This document shows, one piece after another, positions 17,396-26,413 of a DNA stretch of 64,000 nt. The stretch covers positions 2,252,501 through 2,316,500 of the forward strand of contig NC_018515.1 of NCBI RefSeq assembly GCF_000231385.2, in the 5' to 3' direction. The notes beneath the pieces were generated by a model, which was not told where the DNA came from, ran no database searches, and was given only the letters and a program-made list of their open reading frames with translations. Made by a program: the position numbers and the translations under genes. This DNA comes from Desulfosporosinus meridiei DSM 13257 (GTDB taxonomy: Bacteria > Bacillota > Desulfitobacteriia > Desulfitobacteriales > Desulfitobacteriaceae). Position 1 is the first letter of the stretch; every line of letters begins with the position of its first letter.

Positions 17396-17579
17396 TGTCG
17401 TAGCCTTCCTGTATTATGAATAATGAACGGGTACTTTTCAATGAACGCTTCGTAGAGTATGTGTTTTAAGGGTTGTCAACGAGAGACCCGGAAGGATTTG
17501 ATCGGAAAAAATTCCACGTCCAATTACCAGAAGAGGACTTATCTTAATGAAAAATTCTACTACTCCTGGAGGGAAGCTT

Positions 17580-18002
17580 ATGGATTTTATACTCAAGAAT
17601 GATTGTTTGAATATTGACTGGAATTGTGTATCTCAAACTCTAAGAAAAGTTGGCATGGCTAATTTTGCTGCAGATATCCATCAAAAAGCTTTTGAAAATA
17701 GTCATACTGTGGTATTTGTCTTTGACGAAGAAAAACTGATTGGTTTTGGTCGTGCAATTTCAGATGGAGTATATCAAGCCGCTTTATACGATATAGCAGT
17801 ATTACCGGAGTATCAAGGCAAAGGGATAGGACGAATGATTATCAATAATATTGTAAAATCACTTCCGATGTGTAACTTTATTTTGTATGCGTCCCCGGGC
17901 AAAGAAAAGTTTTACGAACGGTTAAACTTTAGAAAAATGAATACTGGAATGGCCTTATTTCAAAAGGCTAGTGATATGACGGAAAAAGGTTTTACTGTAT
18001 GA
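17580..18002 (+). CDS. GNAT family N-acetyltransferase
   Basis: Predicted acetyl-CoA-dependent acetyltransferase, 140 residues. The GNAT core is visible: LIGFGRAISDG (beta-strand before motif A), then motif A LYDIAVLPEYQGKGIGRMI with the Q/RxxGxG/A acetyl-CoA loop, and motif B KEKFYERLNFRKM. I chose ATG 17580, seven bases after GGAGG; the upstream ATG 17547 lacks a good ribosome site. The substrate is unknown. It stands alone. Confidence 0.88.
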   Translation: MDFILKNDCLNIDWNCVSQTLRKVGMANFAADIHQKAFENSHTVVFVFDEEKLIGFGRAISDGVYQAALYDIAVLPEYQGKGIGRMIINNIVKSLPMCNFILYASPGKEKFYERLNFRKMNTGMALFQKASDMTEKGFTV

Positions 18003-18060
18003 TTATTTATAATCAATAAAAATACTATACCGTAATCTTGCCAGCAAAAATTTAACTTGG

Positions 18061-18237
18061 GGCCATGCGGGTCTGGCCACAATGGTCAAGCATTGGCCAG
18101 CTTCTAATTGCACGGCCATAGGGTATCGCAATGTCGATTTTGAATATCAAAACTCAAGTTCTTTCCTCACAAAAAAATTGAAACAGCCACGATTCTGCGG
18201 TATTAAAATACCAAACTGCAGGTCGCGGCTTTTTTTG
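18061..18237 (+). promoter_or_regulatory. Hairpin-rich leader ending in an intrinsic terminator
   Basis: A GGCCATGC/GCACGGCC outer pairing (7 of 8) around 18061-18118 encloses CTGGCC...GGCCAG. Downstream, a multi-part hairpin (AGCC/GGCT, CTGC/GCAG, GGTATT loop TACC) at about 18185-18230 runs into TTTTTTT. This may simply end the GNAT transcript, or it may be a leader controlling the ABC operon that follows. I matched it to no known riboswitch class; in particular the guanidine-I core often found before such transporters is absent. Confidence 0.4.
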
Positions 18238-18299
18238 TGTTGTGGGGACGGTCCTTTTAACACACGAATGTGTGTTAAAAGGACCGTCCCCACAACACA
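18236..18299. repeat. Long perfect palindrome, copy 2 of the dispersed repeat
   Basis: Same core as the element at 14641-14708 (GGGGACGGTCCTTTTAACAC), with the arm tips changed from GCGTGTTGC to TGTGTTGTG. The arms pair perfectly for about 30 bp around a four-base loop. A T-run of the preceding terminator abuts the left arm. The open frames across this block on both strands are artefacts of the repeat. Confidence 0.85.
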
Positions 18300-18360
18300 C
18301 ACCACAACACACACCACAACACACACCACAACACACACCACAACACACACCACAACACAA
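18288..18360. repeat. 12-bp tandem repeat array attached to the palindrome
   Basis: The unit ACAACACACACC is repeated almost six times without visible change, growing directly out of the right arm of the palindrome. It looks like slippage or stepwise expansion of the palindrome tip. The array lies about 80 bases before the start of an ABC transporter ATPase gene and translates to meaningless Thr/His or Cys/Gly/Val repeats. Confidence 0.88.
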
Positions 18361-18440
18361 AACTGGTAAATTTTCGAATCCCTCACCGTTTAGGAGACTT
18401 CCCAATACACTATTAAAAAACCGGGATGTGTAAGGGGGGG

Positions 18441-19214
18441 ATGCCATTGAAACCAGTTGTCGAAGTTCATAATGTTGGCATGAAATATCAATCCCTAAAC
18501 GGGGAAATTACAGCGCTGGAAAACATCAATTTTTCGGTTCAAGATGGAGAGTTTGTAAGTATTGTCGGCCCAAGCGGGTGCGGAAAGTCAACCTTATTAT
18601 CAATCATTTCAGGCTTAATAGCATCTACCTCAGGTGAGGTTCTTTTATCGGGGGAGAAGGTCACGGGGACATCTCCGAAAATTGGCTATATGTTGCAAAA
18701 GGATCATCTTTTTAATTGGAGGACTATCTTTCAAAATGTAATGCTTGGCCTGGAAATTCGAAAAAATGTCACAAGCTCTGCAAAAGAGTATGCCATTAAA
18801 CTTCTAAAAACATATGGGCTTTACGAATTTAAAGACAAATATCCTAATCAACTTTCAGGAGGAATGAGACAAAGAGTAGCTCTTATCAGAACTCTGGTAA
18901 CCAATCCCCAGATCCTATTATTGGATGAAGCTTTTTCAGCATTGGATTATCAGACTCGTTTAATTGTTAACGATGATATTTATGACATTATCAAAAAGGA
19001 GAATAAAACTGCCATACTTGTTACCCATGACATATCTGAAAGCATAAGCATGTCTGACCGCGTTATTCTACTTTCCAAAAGACCAGGCGAAGTAAAACAT
19101 ATTTATGAAATTAATTTCAATATCAAGAACAGAACCCCTTTTTCATCTAGGGAGACACCTGAATTTAGATATTATTTTCAAGAGATATGGAAGGGGTTAG
19201 ATGTCCATGTCTAA
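18441..19214 (+). CDS. ABC transporter ATP-binding protein, SsuB/TauB/NrtD-like (system 1)
   Basis: ATPase of an importer of the nitrate/sulfonate/taurine family. About 257 residues. Walker A GPSGCGKST near residue 44, Q-loop YMLQKDHLF, signature LSGGMRQRVALIR, Walker B ILLLDEAFSALD (Ala instead of the commoner Pro after the glutamate, as in many SsuB-like proteins), and VTHDISESISM. A seven-G run touches ATG 18441; TTG 18447 would have better spacing, so the start is uncertain by two codons. It overlaps the permease gene by 14 bases. The order ATPase-permease-binding protein forms one operon. Confidence 0.9.
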   Translation: MPLKPVVEVHNVGMKYQSLNGEITALENINFSVQDGEFVSIVGPSGCGKSTLLSIISGLIASTSGEVLLSGEKVTGTSPKIGYMLQKDHLFNWRTIFQNVMLGLEIRKNVTSSAKEYAIKLLKTYGLYEFKDKYPNQLSGGMRQRVALIRTLVTNPQILLLDEAFSALDYQTRLIVNDDIYDIIKKENKTAILVTHDISESISMSDRVILLSKRPGEVKHIYEINFNIKNRTPFSSRETPEFRYYFQEIWKGLDVHV

Positions 19215-20049
19215 TTTGATAGACGATAGGGTCTCGAAGGAGACTCAAGTCACAAATATTTCTCAGGAACACATTGATTACTTGCACAGAGTTAGGATGG
19301 AAAAAATCTCAGTGCGAGTTATTCAAATACTAATCTTTGGTGTGGCTTTCTTGCTTTGGGAAATATGTGCTAATACCAAAATAGTAGATCCATTTATTAC
19401 AAGTCAGCCGTCGAGAGTTTTTAATACAATGGTTCGCCTTTATGAAGATGGGGTTCTTTTTCATCATATTGGAATAACCTGTTGGGAAGCCTTCGTGGGC
19501 TTTGTCTTAGGAACCCTTGTCGGGACGATAATAGCCATAATGTTGTGGTGGTCTGAATTTTTGTGCAAAATCTTAGAACCATACTTAGTAATTCTAAATA
19601 GTTTGCCTAAAATTGCCTTGGGTCCAGTTTTTATTGTATGGATTGGTGCGGGGCCTCCGGCGATTATTGTTATGACTTTAGCTATTTCACTGATCGTAAC
19701 AGTTTTGGAAGTGTTAAACGGCTTCTTAACGGTTGATCGAGAGAAGATCAAACTTGTTCAGACCTTTGGCGGTTCAAAATATCAAGTCCTTACAAAAGTA
19801 GTGCTTCCGGCTTCTTACCCTACGATTATCAATGCTTTGAAAATCAATGTGGGCTTGTCATGGGTAGGGGTTATTGTTGGAGAATTTTTAGTTTCTAAAG
19901 CGGGGTTAGGTTATCTCATTGTCTACGGGGGGCAAGTATTTAAACTAGACCTAGTTATGACTAGTGTCATTATTTTAGGTGTGGCAGCAGCGGTCATGTA
20001 TCAGGGGGTGGTTTACCTTGAAAAGATGCTTGTGAAAAACAAGGCTTGA
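19201..20049 (+). CDS. ABC transporter permease, SsuC/TauC-like (system 1)
   Basis: Membrane subunit of the importer, 282 residues, with a hydrophilic N-terminus of about 35 residues and five or six hydrophobic helices (e.g. VIQILIFGVAFLLWEICA; AFVGFVLGTLVGTIIAIML). The cytoplasmic coupling loop is in KLVQTFGGSKYQVLTKVVLP, matching the BPD_transp_1 EAA motif. The start (ATG 19201 or 19207) overlaps the end of the ATPase gene, indicating coupled translation. Confidence 0.9.
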   Translation: MSMSNLIDDRVSKETQVTNISQEHIDYLHRVRMEKISVRVIQILIFGVAFLLWEICANTKIVDPFITSQPSRVFNTMVRLYEDGVLFHHIGITCWEAFVGFVLGTLVGTIIAIMLWWSEFLCKILEPYLVILNSLPKIALGPVFIVWIGAGPPAIIVMTLAISLIVTVLEVLNGFLTVDREKIKLVQTFGGSKYQVLTKVVLPASYPTIINALKINVGLSWVGVIVGEFLVSKAGLGYLIVYGGQVFKLDLVMTSVIILGVAAAVMYQGVVYLEKMLVKNKA

Positions 20050-20101
20050 GTCAATGCTTAGGCAGCATGTAAAAGGTTGAATATCTTAAAGGAGGAGCGA
20101 C

Positions 20102-21109
20102 ATGTTTAGAAAAAGATTTATGCCCGTACTTATTACCGTGATTCTTGGGATTTCTATGGTGCTCTCTGGTTGCAACAAGCAAACTGAGCTGACTAAGGTT
20201 AAATTATCTGAGGTTACCCATTCTGTTTTCTATGCTCCCCAGTATGTAGCAATGAGTAAGGGGTTCTTTAAAGAGGAAGGACTTGAGGTTGAACTAACTA
20301 ATGGCCAAGGCGCTGATAAGGTTATGACCGCCGTATTATCAGGCCAAGTAGACATTGGTTTCGCTGGACCTGAGGCGAGTGTCTACGTCCATAACGAGGG
20401 AAAAGAGAATAACAGCGTTGTTTTTGCCCAGTTGACCAACGGGGATGGAACGTTTCTAATGGGCAGAGAACCTGATCCTGACTTTAAATGGAGTGATCTG
20501 AAAGGAAAGACCGTAATCGGCGGACGTAAAGGTGGAATGCCAGCGATTGTCCTCCAGTATGTGTTGAGCAAAAATGGCATGGCGGTAGGAAAAGATGTCT
20601 CCATTGACACGACGATGCAATTCGCGGCAATGCCCGGAGCTTTTATAGGAGGGCAAGGGGATTATGTAATTATCTTTGAACCTACTGCATCAAGCATGGA
20701 GAAAGAAGGTAAAGCTTATATAGTTGCTTCTTTAGGTAAAGAGAGTGGAGAAGTTCCTTATACTGCCTATTTTGCGAAGAAGAGTATGATCGAAAAAAAT
20801 CCAGAGCTTATTCAGAAGTTTACGAACGCCATCTATAAAGGGCAGAAGTGGGTAGCAAGTCATACTCCTGAAGAAATTGCCTTGGCTATAAAGCTTCAAT
20901 TCCCGGAAGAAAACGACCAAATTCTTATTAGTGCTATTAAGCGTTATAAAGAACAAAACTCTTGGAAAACAGACCCTATTCTCCAGGAAAATGATTTTTA
21001 TCTCTTGCAGCAAATCATTAAAGATGCCGGAGAGCTTAACAAAATAGCACCTTACGAAAAAGTTGTCACAAAGCAATTTGGGGAAAATGCTATAAAGAAT
21101 GTTAAGTAA
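20102..21109 (+). CDS. NMT1/SsuA-type ABC substrate-binding lipoprotein (system 1)
   Basis: Membrane-anchored receptor of the importer. 335 residues; lipobox VLSGC at about residue 20-24 after a hydrophobic stretch, so it should be lipid-modified and sit outside the membrane. The NMT1/THI5-like fold is shown by SVFYAPQYVAMSKGFFKEEGLEVEL, DKVMTAVLSGQVDIGFAGPEA and DLKGKTVIGGRKGG. AAAGGAGG lies seven bases before the ATG. The family binds nitrate, sulfonates, taurine, pyrimidine precursors or similar anions; the ligand here cannot be deduced. A terminator follows. Confidence 0.9.
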   Translation: MFRKRFMPVLITVILGISMVLSGCNKQTELTKVKLSEVTHSVFYAPQYVAMSKGFFKEEGLEVELTNGQGADKVMTAVLSGQVDIGFAGPEASVYVHNEGKENNSVVFAQLTNGDGTFLMGREPDPDFKWSDLKGKTVIGGRKGGMPAIVLQYVLSKNGMAVGKDVSIDTTMQFAAMPGAFIGGQGDYVIIFEPTASSMEKEGKAYIVASLGKESGEVPYTAYFAKKSMIEKNPELIQKFTNAIYKGQKWVASHTPEEIALAIKLQFPEENDQILISAIKRYKEQNSWKTDPILQENDFYLLQQIIKDAGELNKIAPYEKVVTKQFGENAIKNVK

Positions 21110-21136
21110 TCGAGTGAAAGTTATTTAAAATAACTT

Positions 21137-21166
21137 GGGATTAGGCTTATAGCTTGATCCCTTTTT
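21137..21166 (+). terminator. Intrinsic terminator of ABC system 1
   Basis: An 11-bp stem GGGATTAGGCT/AGCTTGATCCC (two wobble pairs), TAT loop, then TTTTT. A second AT-rich inverted repeat (AAGTTATT/AATAACTT) precedes it. Confidence 0.75.
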
Positions 21167-21346
21167 CATATAAAGAAATATATCCAGAAGGCAAAAAATT
21201 AAGGATGAAAGAAAGTCCTACACAAGCTAATTGACAGAAATTCAAGAATACTGGATAATAGAGGAATCATCCTAAAAGACGTAAAAAGATGTTAGAGATT
21301 TTAAGCGGCTGAGTTTAATAAGTCCGATTACGATATGGAGAAAAGA

Positions 21347-22261
21347 ATGATAAATCAAAAAGAGTCTACTGGGTTAGCGGTTTTATTAATACTTATTTCC
21401 ACATTTGGTTTTAGCTTGTACCCGATTTTAGGAAAAGTAGTTTTTGGAGGAGGGGCAGGTCTTTCTACAGTATTATTTGTTAGGTTTTCCATAGCATCCC
21501 TTATATTCTGGGCGATAACCATTTGGCGAGAAGGATTCCCGCGCATGCCCCTTAAGACTTGGCTGATTTTATGGGGCATGGGCGGAGTTGGATATTCTAT
21601 GATGGCCGGTTTGTACATATCTTCAGTATTATATATCCCGGCATCATTAGCAGCGTTGCTTCTATATGCCTATCCAGTAATTGTTACCATCATAGCAGTT
21701 TTGACAAAGCAAGAAGAATTTTCTTTACTCAAGTTGGCTGGCTTGATTATTGCAACCTTTGGCTTAGTCTTGGTTTTAGGCATAGCATTGGAAGGGATTA
21801 ATTATCTCGGGGTCATACTTGCTCTTAGCGCTGCCTTCGTTTACTCGTTTTATATAATCGTTGGCAACAAGTTGTTAAAAACAACAACTCCTTTAGTAAG
21901 TACTTCAGTAATTTCGACCTCTGCAGCATTTACCTATGGCTTAATCGGTTTACCAATAGGCGGAACAACCTGGAATCTTTCCTGGGGCACGTGGCTGGGA
22001 ATTGGGGGTATTGTTCTGTTCTCAACGATATTAGCTATGCTGACATTTTTTGAGGGTATAAAGCGTATGGGTCCGACTTCTGCCTCAATTATAAGTACGA
22101 CTGAGCCTGTGATGACTGTTATTTTAGCAGTTGTTATATTCAATGAGAATATAACCCTCTGGCAGGCACTGGGGGGGGGATTCGTTATCATGGGGGGGAT
22201 TCTAGCGGTTTTATCCCCAGCTCGAAAGCGGATTAGTCCAGTTGATCCATCAGCTCTTTAA
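21347..22261 (+). CDS. EamA/DMT family membrane transporter
   Basis: About 304 residues with ten hydrophobic helices in two EamA repeats (first from LAVLLILISTFGFSLYPILG; second from YLGVILALSAAFVYSFYIIVG). The second repeat ends in the typical IISTTEPVMTVILAVVIFNE...GGGFVIMGGILAVL. Members export amino acids, nucleosides or other metabolites; the substrate is unknown. I chose ATG 21347, six bases after TGGAG, over ATG 21335, which contains that site. It is a single-gene unit. Confidence 0.88.
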   Translation: MINQKESTGLAVLLILISTFGFSLYPILGKVVFGGGAGLSTVLFVRFSIASLIFWAITIWREGFPRMPLKTWLILWGMGGVGYSMMAGLYISSVLYIPASLAALLLYAYPVIVTIIAVLTKQEEFSLLKLAGLIIATFGLVLVLGIALEGINYLGVILALSAAFVYSFYIIVGNKLLKTTTPLVSTSVISTSAAFTYGLIGLPIGGTTWNLSWGTWLGIGGIVLFSTILAMLTFFEGIKRMGPTSASIISTTEPVMTVILAVVIFNENITLWQALGGGFVIMGGILAVLSPARKRISPVDPSAL

Positions 22262-22532
22262 TTATAAGACACCCTGTTCTAAAACGGTCTTTAAATCCCT
22301 AGTGCTTCAGAATATACTCATCTAGTTTTCTAGCCTTTTACTGACTTCATAAAGTTGGTGAGAGGCTCTTGTCATTATGGTGAATAATTACCTTTCTCAT
22401 TTCTTTGACATGTTTCAGCTTTTGTTGTAAGTACATTGTGGTAAAATGAGCTTAAGGAACACCTAATTATTAGAAGCAAGAGTCTTGAAATTAATCAAAG
22501 TTCATTTAGGATTATAGAAAGAAGGGATTTAG

Positions 22533-24509
22533 TTGGGAGATATGAGTACACTTCAGGGGAAGAAATCTAAGGTGAGTGTACTTTTTGCTAGATATTGGAG
22601 AAGACTGGGAGTTGTCTTTTTAGTTTTTATCATTTGTTTGACAGGTGGAATTACGGCTTATATATCCTCATTAGATATTAGTAAGTTACAAACACCTTTG
22701 GCACGACCTTCCTTCTTGTATGACCAAAATGGCAACCGAGTTTCCCAGCTTTCATCATCACGAATAGAACCTGTTTCAGGGCAGCAAATCCCACTGGTCA
22801 TGAAAAATGCAGTAATAGCAGTAGAAGACCGTCGGTATTACGAGCATAAGGGGGTCGATCTTCGTTCAATTATTCGTGCTCTTTATCGTGATATAATTTC
22901 AGGTGACTTTTCCGAGGGTGGAAGCACCATCACTCAGCAATTGGCGAAGAACCTTTTCTTAGCTTCGGACAAAACTCTTGCCCGAAAATTAAATGAAGCG
23001 GCCTATGCCTTAAAGATTGAAGCTGTGCTGGACAAGGATGAGATTTTAGTCGCTTATCTTAATCAAATATATTATGGCGAGGGCTGTTATGGTCTGCAAA
23101 ATGCGGCCCAGCTTTATTTTGATAAAGAGGTTGAAGATCTGACATTACCTGAATCTGCATTGCTTGCCGGATTGCTGAAAGCACCCAGCATTTATTCTCC
23201 GTTGAATAGTAAGGAAAAGTCCTTAGAACGTAGGAATATTGTACTTACTTTAATGAAGGAACAAAATTATATTTCCTTAGATGAGTATCAGGATGCCCTA
23301 GTTCAACCAATTGTTTTAAAGAAAGGTTCTCTAAGCGACCTTTCAGGCCAGCACGCACCTTACGTTGATTATGTGATTGAAGAAGCAATAAATCGTATCG
23401 GATTTTCTGAAGAGCAAATTCTTAACGGTGGTCTGAAAATCTATACTCAAATGGATCCTCTTGTCCAAAAAGCAGCTGAAGAGGTCTATGGAGAAAATCA
23501 TTACTTTCCTAAAGGGACATCTGACCAACTCGTTCAAAGTGGTGTGGTTTTATTAGATCATAAAACCGGGGGGATCAGGGGATTAGTCGGATATCGTGGT
23601 GCGAGAGTTTACCGCGGGCTTAACCATGCCGCTTCATCCCAATTTCTGCGCCAGCCAGGTTCTACCTTGAAGCCCTTGGCGGTTTATGCTCCAGCCTTGG
23701 AAAAGGGCTATAATTCGGATTCAACGGTGGAGGATCATCCTCTAAATATTAATGGCTACAGCCCTCAGAATTATGATAATCAGTATCGTGGGTATATTAC
23801 TATGCAAGAGGCTGTTCGACACTCTTGGAATGTGCCGGCAGTTTGGTTACTTAATAAGATAGGGATAGACAGCGGGGTAGATTTTGTGCAAAGGTGTGGG
23901 ATCACTTTGGAGCAAGAAGACCACACCCTTAGTTTAGCTTTGGGTGGTCTTTCTCATGGGGTTACACCTTTACAGATGGCGCAAGCTTATGGAGCCTTTG
24001 CTAATCTTGGAGTTATGAATAAGGCTTATGCCATAAGTAAAATTACTACGGATGAAGGAACTGTGCTCTACCTTGCACAACCTGAAACAACTCAAGTGAC
24101 CACTCCAAGCGTAGCCTATATGATGACCCTCATGCTGGAGGATGTGGTCACAAACGGCACCGGTGAAAATGCCAAGCTATCCCGACCGACAGCGGGCAAA
24201 ACGGGGTCAGTTGAACTTCCCCAAACTCAAGAATTCGCGGACATCAGCAAAGGGGTTAAAGATGTTTGGTTTGTGGGTTATACACCGGAACTTACGGCGG
24301 CAGTATGGATGGGTTATGATAACACGGATCATAACCATTACCTTACTACCTCAGGAGGGGCAGAACCTGCTGTAGTCTTTCGTGAAATCTTGTCGCGTGC
24401 GCTAGAATCAACACCGGTTGTCCCATTTGAAATTCCAGAGGAATACATTGAGCAGAATAGATTATCCAATAAATTATATAAGTGGTTTGAAGAACATTTT
24501 AAAAGGTAA
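22533..24509 (+). CDS. Class A penicillin-binding protein (PBP1A family, transglycosylase/transpeptidase)
   Basis: Bifunctional peptidoglycan synthase anchored in the membrane by one N-terminal helix (residues about 28-48, VVFLVFIICLTGGITAYIS). 658 residues. The glycosyltransferase 51 domain carries the catalytic glutamate in VIAVEDRRYYEHKGVDL and GGSTITQQLAKNLFL. The transpeptidase domain has the three classical motifs: SxxK in QPGSTLKPLAVY, SxN in HSWNVPAVW, and KTG in TAGKTGSVEL. The start is TTG 22533, five bases after AGAAGGGA; ATG 22542 is an alternative. Single gene. The 271-base gap upstream shows nothing I can name. Confidence 0.94.
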   Translation: MGDMSTLQGKKSKVSVLFARYWRRLGVVFLVFIICLTGGITAYISSLDISKLQTPLARPSFLYDQNGNRVSQLSSSRIEPVSGQQIPLVMKNAVIAVEDRRYYEHKGVDLRSIIRALYRDIISGDFSEGGSTITQQLAKNLFLASDKTLARKLNEAAYALKIEAVLDKDEILVAYLNQIYYGEGCYGLQNAAQLYFDKEVEDLTLPESALLAGLLKAPSIYSPLNSKEKSLERRNIVLTLMKEQNYISLDEYQDALVQPIVLKKGSLSDLSGQHAPYVDYVIEEAINRIGFSEEQILNGGLKIYTQMDPLVQKAAEEVYGENHYFPKGTSDQLVQSGVVLLDHKTGGIRGLVGYRGARVYRGLNHAASSQFLRQPGSTLKPLAVYAPALEKGYNSDSTVEDHPLNINGYSPQNYDNQYRGYITMQEAVRHSWNVPAVWLLNKIGIDSGVDFVQRCGITLEQEDHTLSLALGGLSHGVTPLQMAQAYGAFANLGVMNKAYAISKITTDEGTVLYLAQPETTQVTTPSVAYMMTLMLEDVVTNGTGENAKLSRPTAGKTGSVELPQTQEFADISKGVKDVWFVGYTPELTAAVWMGYDNTDHNHYLTTSGGAEPAVVFREILSRALESTPVVPFEIPEEYIEQNRLSNKLYKWFEEHFKR

Positions 24510-24580
24510 TGCTGATAAAATGTCGAATAACTTATGTTGTGTTAAAATAGGGTACTTTTAAGATGAGGAGTGTCGATTAA

Positions 24581-25567
24581 ATGAAAAAACAAATATCAAG
24601 GGTTGGTCTGGTATTAATGGTTTTAAGTATTGCCTTTTTTGTATTTGGCTGCGGAGCTCCTAAAAAATCGGAGAATCATTCTCCCATCAGTGAAGCCAAA
24701 GTAGTTAAGATCGGGGTCTTACCTATTGAAGATAATTTGCCCTTCTATGTTGCGGAAAAAGACAAACTATACACTAAAGAAGGTGTTCAAGTAGAACTAG
24801 TCAGCTTTGCCAGTGCTATGGAAAGAGATGCTGCACTTCAGGCCGGACAAATTGATGGTCAGGTAGCTGATTTGCTGGCAGTTGCTTTATTAAAGAAGAT
24901 TGGTGCCGATGTGAAGATTGCCTCCATAGGGCTGGGGGCTACTCCCAAGGAAGGGCGTTTCGCTATTTTGTCTTCCCCTAAATCGGGCATCACAGACTTG
25001 GCGGGTTTAAAAGGAGGGACCCTTGGAATATCTCAAAATTCAATTATTGACTATGTCAGTGATCAAATGCTCCTGGATAAAGGGGTTCAGCTGGATAGTG
25101 TAAAAAAAGTATCAATTCCTAAGATGCCGGTGCGCTTAGATATGCTGCTGTCAGATCAGATCAATGCTGCTTGTCTTCCGGATCCGTTAGCCTCATTGGC
25201 CCAAGCAAAAGGGGCTCACCTACTTATTGATGATACTTATAAGAATATTTCTCAAACGGTTTTCCTCTTTCGAACCGAAAGTATAAAAGCTAATTCCGAA
25301 GGAATTAAAGCTGTCCTTCGGGCCTATGGTACTGCCGGACAAGCTTTGACAAATAATCCGGATCAATATCGAGATCTATTCTTGGAAAAAGCCCAGATTC
25401 CTCAAGAATTGAAGGATAGTTATCAAACCCCGACCTTCTCCAAGCTTCAGCTTCCAACTGAGGAAGAGGTTCAGAGTGTGATGAAATGGATGGTAGAAAA
25501 GAACCTCATTCCCCAAGCTTATAACTACCAAGAACTAGTTGATCCCAATCTTCTGCCCAGCTCGTAG
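24581..25567 (+). CDS. NMT1/SsuA-type ABC substrate-binding lipoprotein (system 2)
   Basis: 328 residues with a lipobox FGCG at about residue 21-24 (FFVFGCGAPKK), so a surface lipoprotein. The family fold is visible in VLPIEDNLPFYVAEKDKLYTKEGV, AALQAGQIDGQVAD and DLAGLKGGTLGISQ. It opens a second importer operon: receptor, ATPase, permease and then a ytxJ-like gene. The order differs from system 1, and the two receptors are clearly divergent, so this is not a recent duplication. The ligand is unknown. Confidence 0.9.
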   Translation: MKKQISRVGLVLMVLSIAFFVFGCGAPKKSENHSPISEAKVVKIGVLPIEDNLPFYVAEKDKLYTKEGVQVELVSFASAMERDAALQAGQIDGQVADLLAVALLKKIGADVKIASIGLGATPKEGRFAILSSPKSGITDLAGLKGGTLGISQNSIIDYVSDQMLLDKGVQLDSVKKVSIPKMPVRLDMLLSDQINAACLPDPLASLAQAKGAHLLIDDTYKNISQTVFLFRTESIKANSEGIKAVLRAYGTAGQALTNNPDQYRDLFLEKAQIPQELKDSYQTPTFSKLQLPTEEEVQSVMKWMVEKNLIPQAYNYQELVDPNLLPSS

Positions 25568-25645
25568 TCTTAAATGGTCAGCTGATTAGGTTCTTGAGAT
25601 TTTCACTTTATGCCTAATATCCCTTGGAAAAGGAGAGAATAACCT

Positions 25646-26413
25646 GTGATTGAAGTTTCGCACTGTGATTTCATCTATAATCAAGGAAAGTCACAGGTTA
25701 AAGTATACGATGATTTTAATTTGACGATTGAACGGGGAGAAAGCTTAGTCTTGATCGGCCCTTCAGGCTGTGGCAAGAGCACTCTTCTTTACCTGCTATC
25801 AGGATTACTGAAGCCTACGGTGGGCAAAATTAAGATTTTTGGCGAGTCTGTTAAAGGTACCCGTCAGAAAACAGCTTTTATACTACAAGAGTATGGGCTA
25901 TTTCCTTGGCTTACAGTTGAGCAAAATGTAAGTTTAGGGTTACGAGTCAGGCATACGGTTAAGAGAAGCTATAAACCCCTCGTTGAGGAAATGATTCGGA
26001 AAATGGGCTTAGGAGAAGTAAAACACAATTTTCCCAGTCAATTAAGTGGAGGGCAAAGGCAGAGAGTCGCATTGGCTCGAGCCCTAACTCTCCAACCGGA
26101 TTTGCTGTTAATGGACGAGCCTTTGTCAGCTTTAGATGCTTTAACCCGGGAAAGACTACAAGGGTTGCTCTTAGAAATTTGGCAGGAACAAAAGTTGACA
26201 ACAGTTTTAGTAACTCATAGTATTGAAGAAGCCGTTTTCTTGGGAAGCCGTATTTTGGTGCTTCTTGATGGCAGACCAACAAAAGTTGTGGGGGAAATAA
26301 CGAACCCACTAGTTGGAAAGCCGGGCTATCGTCAGACAGAAGAGTTTTTCCAGAAGACCAGCTATGTACGTTCACTTCTTGAAAGGGGTGGACTTGATGA
26401 ATCTGCAAGGTAA
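25646..26413 (+). CDS. ABC transporter ATP-binding protein, SsuB/TauB-like (system 2)
   Basis: 255 residues. Walker A GPSGCGKST near residue 38, Q-loop FILQEYGLFPWLTV, signature LSGGQRQRVALARAL, Walker B LLLMDEPLSALDAL, and VTHSIEEAVFLG. The start is GTG 25646 after AAAGGAGAG. Its end overlaps the permease gene by 17 bases. It powers the importer whose receptor gene lies 78 bases upstream. Confidence 0.92.
   Translation: MIEVSHCDFIYNQGKSQVKVYDDFNLTIERGESLVLIGPSGCGKSTLLYLLSGLLKPTVGKIKIFGESVKGTRQKTAFILQEYGLFPWLTVEQNVSLGLRVRHTVKRSYKPLVEEMIRKMGLGEVKHNFPSQLSGGQRQRVALARALTLQPDLLLMDEPLSALDALTRERLQGLLLEIWQEQKLTTVLVTHSIEEAVFLGSRILVLLDGRPTKVVGEITNPLVGKPGYRQTEEFFQKTSYVRSLLERGGLDESAR

Noticed and set aside
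18082-18447. Overlapping open frames on both strands encoding Thr/His or Cys/Gly/Val repeats
   Set aside because: They are produced by the palindrome and the 12-bp tandem array; no ribosome sites and no sensible protein.
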